From Streptomyces sp. R44 (GTDB lineage: Bacteria > Actinomycetota > Actinomycetes > Streptomycetales > Streptomycetaceae): a stretch of DNA of 64,000 nucleotides. The stretch covers positions 4,402,001 through 4,466,000 of the forward strand of contig NZ_CP163444.1 of assembly GCF_041053105.1 (NCBI RefSeq). Direction: 5' to 3'. A model generated the notes under the pieces. The model did no database searches, was not told the DNA's origin, and saw only the letters and a list, made by a program, of their open reading frames with translations. Positions 1 through 9,286 of the stretch are shown in pieces (positions within the stretch are counted from its first letter, which is position 1; the number at the start of each line of letters is the position of its first letter). The position numbers were made by a program, and so were the translations under genes.

Positions 1-781
<781 letters not shown>

Positions 782-798
782 CGAGCAGCGCCCCCCTG

Positions 799-862
799 GA
801 TCCGCCGATCCGCCGATCCGCCGATCCGCCGATCCGCCGATCCGCCGATCCGCCGATCCGCC
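799..862. repeat. 8-bp tandem repeat, eight perfect copies
   Basis: Eight head-to-tail copies of GATCCGCC occupy the space directly after thiC and run into the left arm of the hairpin at 858-900. The tract is non-coding and is a likely length-polymorphic microsatellite. Confidence 0.95.
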
Positions 863-900
863 GGACCCGCCGACCCTCAGGGCGTCGGCGGGTCCGGCGG
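858..900. terminator. Bidirectional terminator between thiC and the convergent membrane-protein gene
   Basis: A perfect 17-bp inverted repeat: left arm 858-874, 9-base loop, right arm 884-900 (CCGCCGGACCCGCCGAC and its complement). It lies between convergent genes and overlaps the last codons of the minus-strand gene at 877. Confidence 0.8.
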
Positions 901-1518
901 CGGGTCGGTCGCGGCGAGGGCGGCTCGGAGGAAGGGGAGGATGCCGCGTTCCAGGAGGGCGCGGCGCCAGGCTTCGCGGGCGCGGGTGAGTTCGTCGTCT
1001 GCGGGGGCGGTTCCGTCCGCCGCGGCCGGTCTGTTGCGCAGGGCGGTCAGGAGGAGGCCGGTGCCCGCGCTGAGCAGCCCGGCGGCGGCGAGGGCGGCGA
1101 AGACCAGGCCGGCCGTCAGCAGGGTCTCGCCGAACACGACCGTGGGGGCGAGGGCGTGCAGGACCGCCCCGACCAGCAGGAGGATCGCGGCGGCGGTGCC
1201 CGCGAGGACGGGCACCATCACGGTGACGATGGCGACGACTCCGGCGCCCGTGCCGGGGTCCGCCACGGGTATGCGGGTGTCGATGGCCGCGCGGTTCTGC
1301 TCGCGGACCTTCACGAAGTGGTCGTACTCGCTCGCCGCGGCGGTGGTGATGAGCGCTGTCGCGTTCAGTGTCATGGCGCGTAGCTGCGCGACCGTGAGCC
1401 GCGTTCCGACTCCGTCGAGATCCGGACGTGCGTGGGCGGTGCTCAGTGCGTCGTCGAGGACCCGCTCGTACTCGGCGCGGTCCTCGGTCAGCAGGTGCGG
1501 AGCCACGTTCATGTGCAT
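877..1518 (-). CDS. Hypothetical two-helix membrane protein
   Basis: This is a 213-residue protein I cannot assign to a characterised family. The N-terminal 85 residues are hydrophilic. They are followed by two long hydrophobic segments (about residues 90-118 and 128-155), then a polar helical tail ending in a proline-rich stretch. Codon usage is typical of the neighbourhood, so the gene looks real and resident. It converges on thiC, shares that gene's hairpin, and its TGA is at 877-879. A membrane location is inferred from hydropathy; no catalytic motif is visible. Confidence 0.7.
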   Translation of the reverse strand: MHMNVAPHLLTEDRAEYERVLDDALSTAHARPDLDGVGTRLTVAQLRAMTLNATALITTAAASEYDHFVKVREQNRAAIDTRIPVADPGTGAGVVAIVTVMVPVLAGTAAAILLLVGAVLHALAPTVVFGETLLTAGLVFAALAAAGLLSAGTGLLLTALRNRPAAADGTAPADDELTRAREAWRRALLERGILPFLRAALAATDPPPDPPTP

Positions 1519-1677
1519 CCCCCGATGCTCCGTAGGCCCGGATCAGCCGTGGGAAACGGTCGGTTGGGCGGAAACGGAGGAGAGCCTGCTACGGATGACC
1601 CGATGGTATTGCGGTGACGCCACGGCCTGACAGGGTGTTTCCGGAAATCGACTTCCCCGGATGCGCAGGGTTATGCG

Positions 1678-3180
1678 TCAGCCGTTCAGGGGGAGTTGGA
1701 CGACCAGTAGCTTTCCGGCCATGGTCACGCCGCCGTCCATGGCGATCGCGAGACCGTCGGCGTACACGTGCGGTCCGTCGACGACCGGGCCCCCGCCGTC
1801 CTCGCCGTCCTCCGTGCCGACCTGGCCGAGGAGGTACGGGATGGGGCTGTGGCCGTGCACGATGCGGCGGCCGCCGTAGGTGGAGAGCAGCTCCTGGACG
1901 GCCTGCGGGCCGCCGTCGTCGCGGAACGCGAAGCGTTTGGTGAACTTCCGGAAGAGGTCCCAGACCTCGTCGGCGTCGTTCCGGTTGAGGACCTCGTGGA
2001 CCGTGTCGTTGACGTCCTCGATGGTCTGGCCGTATTCGAGGTACGCGGTGGTGTCGGAGTGCACGAGGAGGTGGTCGTCCTCGCGGACCACGGCGTCCAG
2101 CCGGGACATCCACTGGAGGTGGACGTCCTGGAGCCGGTCCATGTCGTGCTTCTGGCCGCCGTTGAGCAGCCAGGCGGCCTGGAAGGTGGCAGTGCCCGCA
2201 CCGGAGTTGACGGGCGTGTCGCCGAAGCGCTTGGCGCCGATGAGCAGCAGCTCGTGGTTGCCCATGAGGGCCTTGCAGTAGCCGCCCGCGGCGGCGGCCT
2301 CGGCGGAGAGGCGCATGACGAGGTCGATGACGCCGATGCCGTCGGGCCCGCGGTCGGTGAAGTCGCCGAGGAACCAGAGCCGGGCGTTGCCCGCGGACCA
2401 GTTGCCGTTCTCGTCGATGAGGCCCTGGGCGCGCAGCGCGGCGATGAGCTCGTCGAGGTAGCCGTGGACGTCGCCGACGACGTAGAGGGGGCCGGGGCCG
2501 TCGCCGTTCCCGGGAGCCGGGGCGGGGGCCGGCTGCTCGGGGGTGACCGGGACCTGGACGGTGTCGCCGCGGTTGATGACCGGGAGGTCGCGCTCGGTCG
2601 GGGTGTATCCCTCGGGCTCGCCCTCGGGGAAGGCGTTGCCGGGGTGGCCGGTGGCGACGGAGACGATGGAGGAGCCGGTTGTGGAGGTGGTGTACGCCGG
2701 GGCGAGGCGGTGACCCAGGTGGAGGGTCGGAGCGGCGGGCATCGGCGCGGGCGCGGGCGGCGCGGTCACGGGCGCGACCGGCGCGGCGGGCGCGGGTGCC
2801 TGCGGCGCGGGGGACATGGGCTGGGCCGCGGACGCCACCGGGGCGGCGGGTGCTGCGGGCGCCACGGGTGCGGGCGGCGCCGTCACGGGCGCGGCCGGGG
2901 GCGGCTCGATCGGCGAGGCCGTGGCCTGCGGGGTCGGCACCCGGACGGCCTCGACCGGTGAAGGGGCGACCGGCGGCATGTGCGCCGCGGACGCGGGGTG
3001 TTCGACAGGGGTCAGGCGTTCGCTGGGGGCGTGCTCCACCGCCGGAGCCGGTGCCGCTTCCTCCGGGGAGAGGGGCTCGGCGGCATGGCCCTGCACGGGC
3101 ACGCGGGCGTACGGCGGTACGCGGAAGTCACGCAATGTCGCCGTGCGTACCACGGGCTCCTGACCGGCCCCCTGAGTCAT
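1678..3180 (-). CDS. PPP-family metallophosphoesterase with a proline/alanine-rich N-terminus
   Basis: This 500-residue protein has a C-terminal calcineurin-like serine/threonine or bis-nucleotide phosphatase domain. The three metal-binding signatures are intact and in order: GDVHG near residue 235, GDFTDRG near 271 and GNHE near 307. A later HGHSP supplies the usual distal histidines. The first ~190 residues are low-complexity Pro/Ala-rich and probably an unstructured linker. The frame is open further upstream to 3327, but ATG 3178-3180 is preceded on its strand by GGAGGGG at 4-base spacing, so I chose that start. The substrate cannot be told from sequence; protein phosphatase and diadenosine-polyphosphatase activities both occur in this family. 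Confidence 0.88.
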   Translation of the reverse strand: MTQGAGQEPVVRTATLRDFRVPPYARVPVQGHAAEPLSPEEAAPAPAVEHAPSERLTPVEHPASAAHMPPVAPSPVEAVRVPTPQATASPIEPPPAAPVTAPPAPVAPAAPAAPVASAAQPMSPAPQAPAPAAPVAPVTAPPAPAPMPAAPTLHLGHRLAPAYTTSTTGSSIVSVATGHPGNAFPEGEPEGYTPTERDLPVINRGDTVQVPVTPEQPAPAPAPGNGDGPGPLYVVGDVHGYLDELIAALRAQGLIDENGNWSAGNARLWFLGDFTDRGPDGIGVIDLVMRLSAEAAAAGGYCKALMGNHELLLIGAKRFGDTPVNSGAGTATFQAAWLLNGGQKHDMDRLQDVHLQWMSRLDAVVREDDHLLVHSDTTAYLEYGQTIEDVNDTVHEVLNRNDADEVWDLFRKFTKRFAFRDDGGPQAVQELLSTYGGRRIVHGHSPIPYLLGQVGTEDGEDGGGPVVDGPHVYADGLAIAMDGGVTMAGKLLVVQLPLNG

Positions 3181-3466
3181 CGACCCCTCCACCACCGTCG
3201 CGATGCCCTGCACATCGCGGACCGGCCTGGTCGTGGTGGTCCGCGGTGTCGTCCGCCCATCATAGGAATGAGGGTCCTCCTGTGTGACGCACCAGGGGTG
3301 GTGAATCCGGGTCCACTCCGGGTTCACCGGTTGTTTCGCCCGAATTGAGAAGGTCCAGTCCAGGGTCGAGGCCGGTACGGTGACCGGTTTCGCCGTCCCT
3401 GCCCACGGGCAGGGGCGGGGACGGCGGGTCGGATGACGGCGGGTTCGGGCGCCGCCGCCCGTGGTG
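3181..3466. other. Intergenic region with a hairpin and a sequence shared with the serS upstream region
   Basis: About 290 bases lie between two minus-strand genes. Bases 3335-3350 (TTCGCCCGAATTGAGA) recur exactly at 35005-35020 upstream of serS. Bases 3391-3426 form a GC hairpin (CGCCGTCCC ... GGGACGGCG) that probably ends the LacI-family gene's transcript. I see no other gene here. Confidence 0.5.
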
Positions 3467-4573
3467 TCAGTCCTTCGCGGGTGAGCGCGGCGGGCTGACC
3501 GTGGTGCGCGGCGAGCGCCGCTGCGAGGAGGTGCGGACGATGAGTTCGGTCGGTATCACCTGCTCGACCGGTCCGTCGGTGTCGATCCCCTCGATGGCGT
3601 CGATGAGGAGCTGGACGACGGCGGTGCCGATGCGGCGGGGTTTGAGGGAGAGGGTCGTGATGGGTGGTTCGGTGGTGGCGTAGACGGTGGATTCGCTGCA
3701 GCAGACGATCAGGAGGTCGTCGGGGACGCGCAGTCCGTAGCGGCGGGCGGCGGCGAGGAGGTCGGTTCCGTTGGGGTCGAAGAGGCCGTAGACGGCGTCG
3801 GGGCGGTCGGGGCGGGCGAGCAGCCGGTCGGCCGCGACGGCGCCCGCGCACGGGTCGTGCGCCGGGTAGGCCTCGTAGACGGGGTCCTGTCCGACGCGTT
3901 CGCACCAGTTGAGGTACGCGGTGGTGGACAGGCGGGTGTAGGTGTCGGTGGTGGTTCCGGTGAGGAGGCCGATGCGGCGGGCGCCGGCGTCGGCGAGGTG
4001 GTCGAGCAGGTCGAGGACGGCGGCTTCGTGGTCGTTGTCGACCCAGGCGGTGACCGGGAGGGTGCCGGCGGGGCGTCCGTCGGAGACGACGGGCAGGCCC
4101 TGGCGGACCAGTTCGGTGACGACGGGGTCGTGGTCGGAGGGGTCGATGACGACGGTGCCGTCGAGGGCGACGTTGGACCAGACGTCATGGCGGGAGGTGG
4201 CGGGGAGGATGACCAGGGCGTAGCCCCGGGCGAGTGCGGCCGAGGTGGCTGCTCTGGCCATCTCCGCGAAGTATGCGAATTCGGTGAAGGTGAAAGGTTC
4301 ATCCCCGTACGTGGTCACGGTCAGGCCGATGAGTCCCGATTTGCCGGTACGGAGCGTGCGGGCCGCCGCGGATGGGCGGTAGCCCAGCCGGTCGGCGACC
4401 TCGCGGACGTGGCGGCGGGTGGCGTCCGGGAGCCGGCCCTTGCCGTTGAGCGCGTCGGAGACAGTCGTGATGGAGACCCCGGCGGCGGCGGCCACGTCCC
4501 GGATTCCCGCCCGGCCCTGCCGGCTTCCCCGGGTCTGTGCCCGGCTCACCTGGTGCTTCCCTGCTGCTGTCAT
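3467..4573 (-). CDS. LacI/GalR-family transcriptional regulator
   Basis: This 368-residue repressor has the classical architecture. The N-terminal helix-turn-helix (AAAGVSITTVSDALNGKGR, about residues 27-45) is followed by the hinge region (PSAAARTLRTGKSG) and a periplasmic-binding-protein-like sensor domain that binds a small ligand, usually a sugar. The frame stays open far upstream to 5962, but that part is the antisense of the aminotransferase gene. ATG 4571-4573 places the HTH at the normal distance from the N-terminus. No sugar transport or catabolic gene is adjacent, so its targets and effector cannot be inferred here. Confidence 0.92.
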   Translation of the reverse strand: MTAAGKHQVSRAQTRGSRQGRAGIRDVAAAAGVSITTVSDALNGKGRLPDATRRHVREVADRLGYRPSAAARTLRTGKSGLIGLTVTTYGDEPFTFTEFAYFAEMARAATSAALARGYALVILPATSRHDVWSNVALDGTVVIDPSDHDPVVTELVRQGLPVVSDGRPAGTLPVTAWVDNDHEAAVLDLLDHLADAGARRIGLLTGTTTDTYTRLSTTAYLNWCERVGQDPVYEAYPAHDPCAGAVAADRLLARPDRPDAVYGLFDPNGTDLLAAARRYGLRVPDDLLIVCCSESTVYATTEPPITTLSLKPRRIGTAVVQLLIDAIEGIDTDGPVEQVIPTELIVRTSSQRRSPRTTVSPPRSPAKD

Positions 4574-4892
4574 GGCGAGCCGATAGTAGGGCGATGAGGG
4601 GCGGTCGGGACGGCCGCATATGCGGGCATTGACAGGCACGTTTCTGCATGATCGAACAGGCTCAAGAGGCAGTGAATCGAAGGTAGTTGCAGCTTCTGTC
4701 GTGCGATCCGTGACCATCCGGCGGTGTGGGCCTGGCGAGGGGGCGAGGTCTCGAAGAGGTCTCAACTCACCTCTACGGGGGATGCGCGCCACGGCGCCCG
4801 CCACCGGCGCCCGCCACCCGATCGCGCGCTCCCCCCTCTCCGGGGGAGGGTCGCCGCGGGACCGGGGCCGTTTCCACAGCGTGTCCCTCCTG

Positions 4893-4901
4893 TTGTCCAC
4901 A
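4893..4901 (+). promoter_or_regulatory. Perfect DnaA box (TTGTCCACA)
   Basis: This is an exact match to the Streptomyces DnaA-box consensus, 75 bases upstream of the aminotransferase start. A weaker partial match (GTTTCCACA) begins at 4870. It is a single box, so function is uncertain. Confidence 0.5.
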
Positions 4902-4975
4902 GCCCATTCGCAGCGGAGGCGAATCCTCTTAAGGTGAGGAGTATTGGCGGTACGGACGGTCGAGGAGGCCACACT

Positions 4976-6067
4976 GTGAGCGAGACCAGCGGGACGAGCA
5001 CCGGCAGCCCCAAGCTGCGCGCCGAGCTGGACGGCGTCCCCACCTACAAGCCGGGCAAGCCGGCCGCCACGGGCGGGCCCGTGGCCTTCAAGCTGTCCTC
5101 CAACGAGAACCCCTACCCGCCGCTGCCGGGGGTCATGGAGACCACCCTCGCCGCCGCCGCGAACTTCAACCGCTACCCGGACATGGCCTGCACCGGCCTG
5201 ACGGAGGAGCTGGCGAACCGCTTCGGCGTGCCCGTCTCCCACCTGGCCACCGGCACCGGCTCGGTCGGCGTCGCGCAGTCGCTGCTCCAGGCCACCTCGG
5301 GCCCGGGCGACGAGGTGATCTACGCCTGGCGCTCCTTCGAGGCGTACCCGATCATCACGCAGATCAGCGGGGCCACCTCCGTGCAGGTGCCGCTGACCGA
5401 GGGCGAGGTGCACGACCTCGACGCGATGGCCGAGGCGATCACCGACCGGACCCGGCTGATCTTCGTCTGCAACCCCAACAACCCCACGGGCACCGCGGTG
5501 CGCCGGGCGGAGCTGGAGCGCTTCCTGGACCGGGTGCCCTCCGACGTCCTGGTCGTGATCGACGAGGCGTACCGGGAGTTCGTCCGTGACGCCGAGATCC
5601 CGGACGGCATCGAGCTGTACCGCGACCGGCCGAACGTGGCCGTGCTGCGCACCTTCTCCAAGGCGTACGGCCTGGCGGGGCTGCGGGTCGGCTTCGCGGT
5701 CGCCCACGAGCCGGTCGCGGCGGCGCTGCGCAAGACGGCGGTGCCGTTCGGCGTGAGCCAGCTGGCGCAGGACGCGGCGGTGGCCTCGCTGCGGGCCGAG
5801 GACGAACTGCTCGGTCGGGTCGGCTCGTTGGTGGCCGAGCGAGAGCGGGTCCATGCGGGGCTCGTGGCCCAGGGCTGGACCGTGCCGGACACCCAGGCGA
5901 ACTTCGTCTGGCTGCGGCTCGGCGAGCGGACCATGGACTTCGCGGCGGAGTGCGAGCGGCACGGCGTGATGGTGCGGCCGTTCGCGGGCGAGGGCGTGCG
6001 CGTCACGATCGGTGAGTGCGAGGCGAACGACCTGTTCCTGAAGGCGGCGGAGGGCTTCCGCAAGTAA
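4976..6067 (+). CDS. Histidinol-phosphate / aromatic amino acid aminotransferase (HisC2/Pat type)
   Basis: This is a 363-residue class I/II PLP aminotransferase. Its features are the [13 protein letters not shown]-terminal signature, [15 protein letters not shown] and the PLP-lysine motif [12 protein letters not shown] (Lys229). The protein aligns with the HisC/Pat subgroup. Because it stands outside a histidine operon, the Pat role (phenylpyruvate/aromatic transamination) is at least as likely as histidine synthesis. GTG 4976 was chosen over an earlier open frame because AGGAGG lies 7 bases upstream. The pheA gene for phenylpyruvate is at 35.4 kb, too far for co-transcription. Confidence 0.9.
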   Translation: MSETSGTSTGSPKLRAELDGVPTYKPGKPAATGGPVAFKLSSNENPYPPLPGVMETTLAAAANFNRYPDMACTGLTEELANRFGVPVSHLATGTGSVGVAQSLLQATSGPGDEVIYAWRSFEAYPIITQISGATSVQVPLTEGEVHDLDAMAEAITDRTRLIFVCNPNNPTGTAVRRAELERFLDRVPSDVLVVIDEAYREFVRDAEIPDGIELYRDRPNVAVLRTFSKAYGLAGLRVGFAVAHEPVAAALRKTAVPFGVSQLAQDAAVASLRAEDELLGRVGSLVAERERVHAGLVAQGWTVPDTQANFVWLRLGERTMDFAAECERHGVMVRPFAGEGVRVTIGECEANDLFLKAAEGFRK

Positions 6068-6080
6068 CGCAGGTAGGGCT

Positions 6081-6098
6081 GATCAGCGAGGTCTGATC
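6081..6098. terminator. Short inverted repeat between convergent genes
   Basis: GATCAG, a 6-base loop and CTGATC lie 13 bases after the aminotransferase stop and 9 bases before the end of the convergent gene. This is a weak terminator candidate. Confidence 0.35.
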
Positions 6099-6107
6099 GG
6101 CCGAGTC

Positions 6108-6482
6108 CTAGACGAGCTCCACGCGGATCGGGTCGCCGTCCCTGACGGTGGCCAGGATCCGCGGGTCGCCGTCCAGCGCGCCCAGCAGATTGCAGGGGCT
6201 CGCGAGCCGGCACTCGTCGCCCCGTGAGATCGGGGTGGGGCCGTAGGGGAGGGCCAGCGCGTCGCCCTCCGTCCAGAAGGCCACGGTGCCGGGCTCGACG
6301 ACCTGGCGCGCGTCGCCCTCGACCGAGGCCGAGACCGGCGTGTCGAAGTAGACCTCCTCGCCCCAGGTCCGGGCGGTGGAGGAGATCGGGAGGGCTCCCG
6401 CGAGCGCCTTGCTCGTGGGGGTCTCCTCAAGTGTGGCCGTGGTGTGTCCGGCCGGCCAGCTGATGCGTATCCGAAGGGTCAT
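6108..6482 (-). CDS. Cyclophilin-like fold protein (DUF369 type)
   Basis: This 124-residue protein resembles the archaeal/bacterial cyclophilin-like family. It begins with a short beta strand (LRIRISWPAG), then has the conserved EVYFDTPV, a WTEGDALALPYGPTP segment and a short C-terminal strand ending IRVELV. Members have a cyclophilin barrel but lack the canonical peptidyl-prolyl isomerase active site, and their function is unknown. No clear ribosome-binding site precedes ATG 6480-6482. Instead a 7-bp inverted repeat with a 3-base spacer lies 8 bases upstream, suggesting tight repressor control of a short-leader or leaderless transcript. Confidence 0.75.
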   Translation of the reverse strand: MTLRIRISWPAGHTTATLEETPTSKALAGALPISSTARTWGEEVYFDTPVSASVEGDARQVVEPGTVAFWTEGDALALPYGPTPISRGDECRLASPCNLLGALDGDPRILATVRDGDPIRVELV

Positions 6483-6490
6483 GCCCCGGA

Positions 6491-6507
6491 TTCAACAATA
6501 TGTTGAA
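6491..6507. promoter_or_regulatory. Palindrome TTCAACA-N3-TGTTGAA, candidate operator
   Basis: A perfect 7-bp inverted repeat with a 3-base spacer sits just upstream of the cyclophilin-like gene, in the divergent space with cydA. Its size and spacing suit a MarR- or TetR-type repressor site; the cognate regulator is unknown. Confidence 0.4.
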
Positions 6508-6586
6508 GGTCCTGGGAAGAGGTGACCTTCGAGTAGGGGACCCCCACTCTTACGTACGGATTTCGTATGAGCCATAATGCTTGTGA

Positions 6587-6604
6587 ATGTGAACGCGTTC
6601 ACAA
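6587..6604. promoter_or_regulatory. Rex operator upstream of cydA
   Basis: ATGTGAACGCGTTCACAA contains a perfect 16-bp palindrome and differs at one base from the Rex operator consensus TTGTGAANNNNTTCACAA. A direct half-site TTGTGAA precedes it at 6581-6587. Rex is an NADH-sensing repressor known to control cydABCD in Streptomyces, so derepression when NADH/NAD+ rises under low oxygen is expected. The site lies about 85 bases before the start codon. Confidence 0.88.
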
Positions 6605-6687
6605 GCGTGTCCTGCTTCCTCCCTGTTTGGGTGGAACCCGCCAGGCAGACTGCCCGCTGTGACCACGTCGAGTAAGGAGAAGACGAC

Positions 6688-8196
6688 GTGAACCTAGCTT
6701 TGGCGCCGGAGACACTGGCGCGCTGGCAGTTCGGCATCACCACGGTCTACCACTTCCTGTTCGTACCCCTGACGATCTCGCTTGCCGCGCTCACCGCCGG
6801 CATCCAGACCGCCTGGGTCCGTACGGGCAAGGAGAAGTACCTCAGGGCGACCAAGTTCTGGGGCAAGCTCTTCCTGATCAACATCGCCATGGGTGTGGTC
6901 ACCGGAATCGTGCAGGAGTTCCAGTTCGGCATGAACTGGTCCGACTACTCCCGGTTCGTCGGCGACATCTTCGGTGCCCCGCTCGCCTTCGAGGCGCTCA
7001 TCGCCTTCTTCTTCGAGTCGACCTTCATCGGTCTGTGGATCTTCGGCTGGGACAAGCTGCCGAAGAAGATCCACCTCGCCTGCATCTGGATGGTGTCGAT
7101 CGGCACCATCCTCTCCGCGTACTTCATCCTGGCGGCCAACTCCTGGATGCAGCACCCCGTGGGCTACCGGATCAACGAGGAGCGCGGCCGGGCGGAGCTC
7201 ACCGACTTCTGGCACGTGCTCACCCAGAACACCGCGCTCACCCAGTTCTTCCACACGATCACGGCGGCGTTCCTGGTCGGTGGCGCGTTCATGGTGGGTA
7301 TCTCCGCGTTCCACCTGGCGCGCAAGAAGCACATCCCGATCATGCGGACCTCGCTGCGGCTCGGCCTGATCACCCTGATCATCGCCGGACTCGGCACCGC
7401 CATCAGCGGCGACCTGCTCGGCAAGGTCATGTTCAAGCAGCAGCCGATGAAGATGGCCGCCGCCGAGGCGCTCTGGGACGGTGAGGCGCCCGCACCCTTC
7501 TCGGTCTTCGCCTACGGCGACGTCGAGAAGGGCCACAACACGGTCGCCATAGAGATCCCGGGCCTGCTGTCCTTCCTCGCGAACGACGACTTCAGCTCGT
7601 ACGTCCCGGGCATCAACGACGTGAACAAGGCCGAGCAGGAGAAGTTCGGGCCCGGCGACTACCGGCCCAACATCCCCGTCGCCTACTGGGGCTTCCGCTG
7701 GATGATCGGCTTCGGCATGGCCTCGCTGGGCCTCGGCATGCTCGGCCTCTGGCTGACGCGGAAGAAGTTCATGCTGGCACCGGGGATGCGGACCGGTGAG
7801 GACGAGGTGCCGAACCTGGTCCTCTTCAAGCGGAAGGCCCTCAGCCCCCGCCTGGGCAACTGGTACTGGATCATCGCCCTCTGGACGATGGCGTTCCCCC
7901 TGATCGCCAACTCCTGGGGCTGGATCTTCACCGAGATGGGCCGCCAGCCCTGGGTCGTCTACGGCGTGCTGCGCACCCGTGACGCGGTCTCCCCCGGTGT
8001 CTCCCAGGGCGAGGTCCTCACCTCGATGATCGTCTTCACCACCCTCTACGCGATCCTCGCCGTCGTCGAGGTCAAGCTCCTCGTCAAGTACGTCAAGGCC
8101 GGACCGCCGGAGCTCACCGAGGACGACCTCAACCCGCCCACCAAGATCGGCGGGGACTCTCGTGACCCCGACCGCCCGATGGCCTTCTCGTACTGA
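6688..8196 (+). CDS. cydA: Cytochrome bd quinol oxidase subunit I
   Basis: This is the 502-residue catalytic subunit of the high-affinity terminal oxidase in the cytoplasmic membrane; it oxidises menaquinol and reduces O2. The N-terminus (WQFGITTVYHFLFVPLTISLA) carries His22, the counterpart of the high-spin haem ligand. Several further membrane helices follow, including the FFESTFIGLWIFGWD segment. A second haem-ligand His region occurs in TQFFHTITAAFLVGG. The C-terminus is hydrophilic. GTG 6688 is preceded by AAGGAGAAG. It is the first gene of a cydA-cydB-cydCD operon, with cydB starting 18 bases after its stop, under the Rex site at 6587. Confidence 0.97.
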   Translation: MNLALAPETLARWQFGITTVYHFLFVPLTISLAALTAGIQTAWVRTGKEKYLRATKFWGKLFLINIAMGVVTGIVQEFQFGMNWSDYSRFVGDIFGAPLAFEALIAFFFESTFIGLWIFGWDKLPKKIHLACIWMVSIGTILSAYFILAANSWMQHPVGYRINEERGRAELTDFWHVLTQNTALTQFFHTITAAFLVGGAFMVGISAFHLARKKHIPIMRTSLRLGLITLIIAGLGTAISGDLLGKVMFKQQPMKMAAAEALWDGEAPAPFSVFAYGDVEKGHNTVAIEIPGLLSFLANDDFSSYVPGINDVNKAEQEKFGPGDYRPNIPVAYWGFRWMIGFGMASLGLGMLGLWLTRKKFMLAPGMRTGEDEVPNLVLFKRKALSPRLGNWYWIIALWTMAFPLIANSWGWIFTEMGRQPWVVYGVLRTRDAVSPGVSQGEVLTSMIVFTTLYAILAVVEVKLLVKYVKAGPPELTEDDLNPPTKIGGDSRDPDRPMAFSY

Positions 8197-8214
8197 GGCT
8201 CAGGAGATCGAGGC

Positions 8215-9216
8215 ATGGAACTCCACGACGTCTGGTTCGTACTCATCGCCGTCCTCTGGATCGGCTACTTCTTCCTCGAAGGCTTCGACTTCGGGGTCGG
8301 CATCCTGACCAAGCTGCTCGCCCGGGACCGGGCCGAGAAGCGGGTCCTCATCAACACCATCGGACCCGTCTGGGACGGCAACGAGGTGTGGCTGCTCACC
8401 GCCGGCGGAGCGACCTTCGCCGCGTTCCCCGAGTGGTACGCGACGCTGTTCTCCGGCTTCTACCTGCCGCTGCTGATCATCCTGGTCTGCCTGATCGTCC
8501 GGGGCGTCGCCTTCGAGTACCGGGCGAAGCGGCCCGAGGAGAACTGGCAGCGCAACTGGGAGCAGGCCATCTTCTGGACCTCGCTGATCCCCGCGTTCCT
8601 CTGGGGCGTGGCCTTCGGCAACATCGTCCGGGGCGTGAAGATCGACGGCGACATGGAGTACGTCGGCACCTTCTGGGACCTGCTCAACCCGTACGCGCTC
8701 CTCGGCGGTCTGGTCACGCTCACCCTCTTCACCTTCCACGGCGCGGTCTTCGCCTCGCTCAAGACGGTGGGTGACATCCGGGGGCGGGCGCGGGCGCTCG
8801 CGCTCAAGCTGGGTCTGGTCACCGCCGCGCTCGCCCTGGGCTTCCTGATCTGGACCCAGGTCGACACGGGAGACAGCTGGAGCCTCGCGGCGATGCTGGT
8901 CGCAGTGGTGGCGCTCGTCGGCGCCATCGCCGCCATCAAGGCGGGGCGCGAGGGCTGGTCGTTCGCGCTCTCGGGCGTCACGATCGCGGCGGCGGTGGCG
9001 ATGCTCTTCCTCGCCCTCTTCCCGGACGTCATGCCCTCTTCGCTCAACCCCGAGTGGAGCCTTACCGTGACGAACGCGTCGTCGAGCCCGTACACGCTCA
9101 AGATCATGACCTGGTGCGCGGCGATCGCGACCCCGCTGGTGCTGCTCTACCAGAGCTGGACCTACTGGGTGTTCCGCAAGCGCATCGGTACGCAGCACAT
9201 CGCCGACGCCCACTAG
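8215..9216 (+). CDS. cydB: Cytochrome bd oxidase subunit II
   Basis: This 333-residue integral membrane partner of CydA completes the bd oxidase. The start MELHDVWFVLIAVLWIGYFFLEGFDFGVG is diagnostic of CydB, as are the WDGNEVWLLTAGGATFAAFP loop and the C-terminal MTWCAAIATPLVLLYQSWTYWVFRKRI helix. The start has a good site (CAGGAGATCG). The TAG stop at 9214-9216 lies inside a 32-bp unit that is repeated once directly downstream. Confidence 0.97.
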   Translation: MELHDVWFVLIAVLWIGYFFLEGFDFGVGILTKLLARDRAEKRVLINTIGPVWDGNEVWLLTAGGATFAAFPEWYATLFSGFYLPLLIILVCLIVRGVAFEYRAKRPEENWQRNWEQAIFWTSLIPAFLWGVAFGNIVRGVKIDGDMEYVGTFWDLLNPYALLGGLVTLTLFTFHGAVFASLKTVGDIRGRARALALKLGLVTAALALGFLIWTQVDTGDSWSLAAMLVAVVALVGAIAAIKAGREGWSFALSGVTIAAAVAMLFLALFPDVMPSSLNPEWSLTVTNASSSPYTLKIMTWCAAIATPLVLLYQSWTYWVFRKRIGTQHIADAH

Positions 9217-9272
9217 GGCCGACGCCCGCTAGAGCCGAGGCCCACTAGGGCCGACGCTCGCTCAAGCCGACT
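9209..9272. repeat. Imperfect 32-bp tandem duplication spanning the cydB stop codon
   Basis: Units 9209-9240 and 9241-9272 both begin CCCACTAGGGCCGACGC and differ at a few positions. The cydB stop TAG is inside the first unit, so the second carries an untranslated copy of the gene's end. Confidence 0.85.
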
Positions 9273-9286
9273 CTCACAAGAGGGGC

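Noticed and set aside
3467..5962. 831-residue reading of the LacI-type gene
   Set aside because: The upstream 460 codons are antisense to the aminotransferase. The helix-turn-helix is normally within the first 50 residues, so the start is at 4573.
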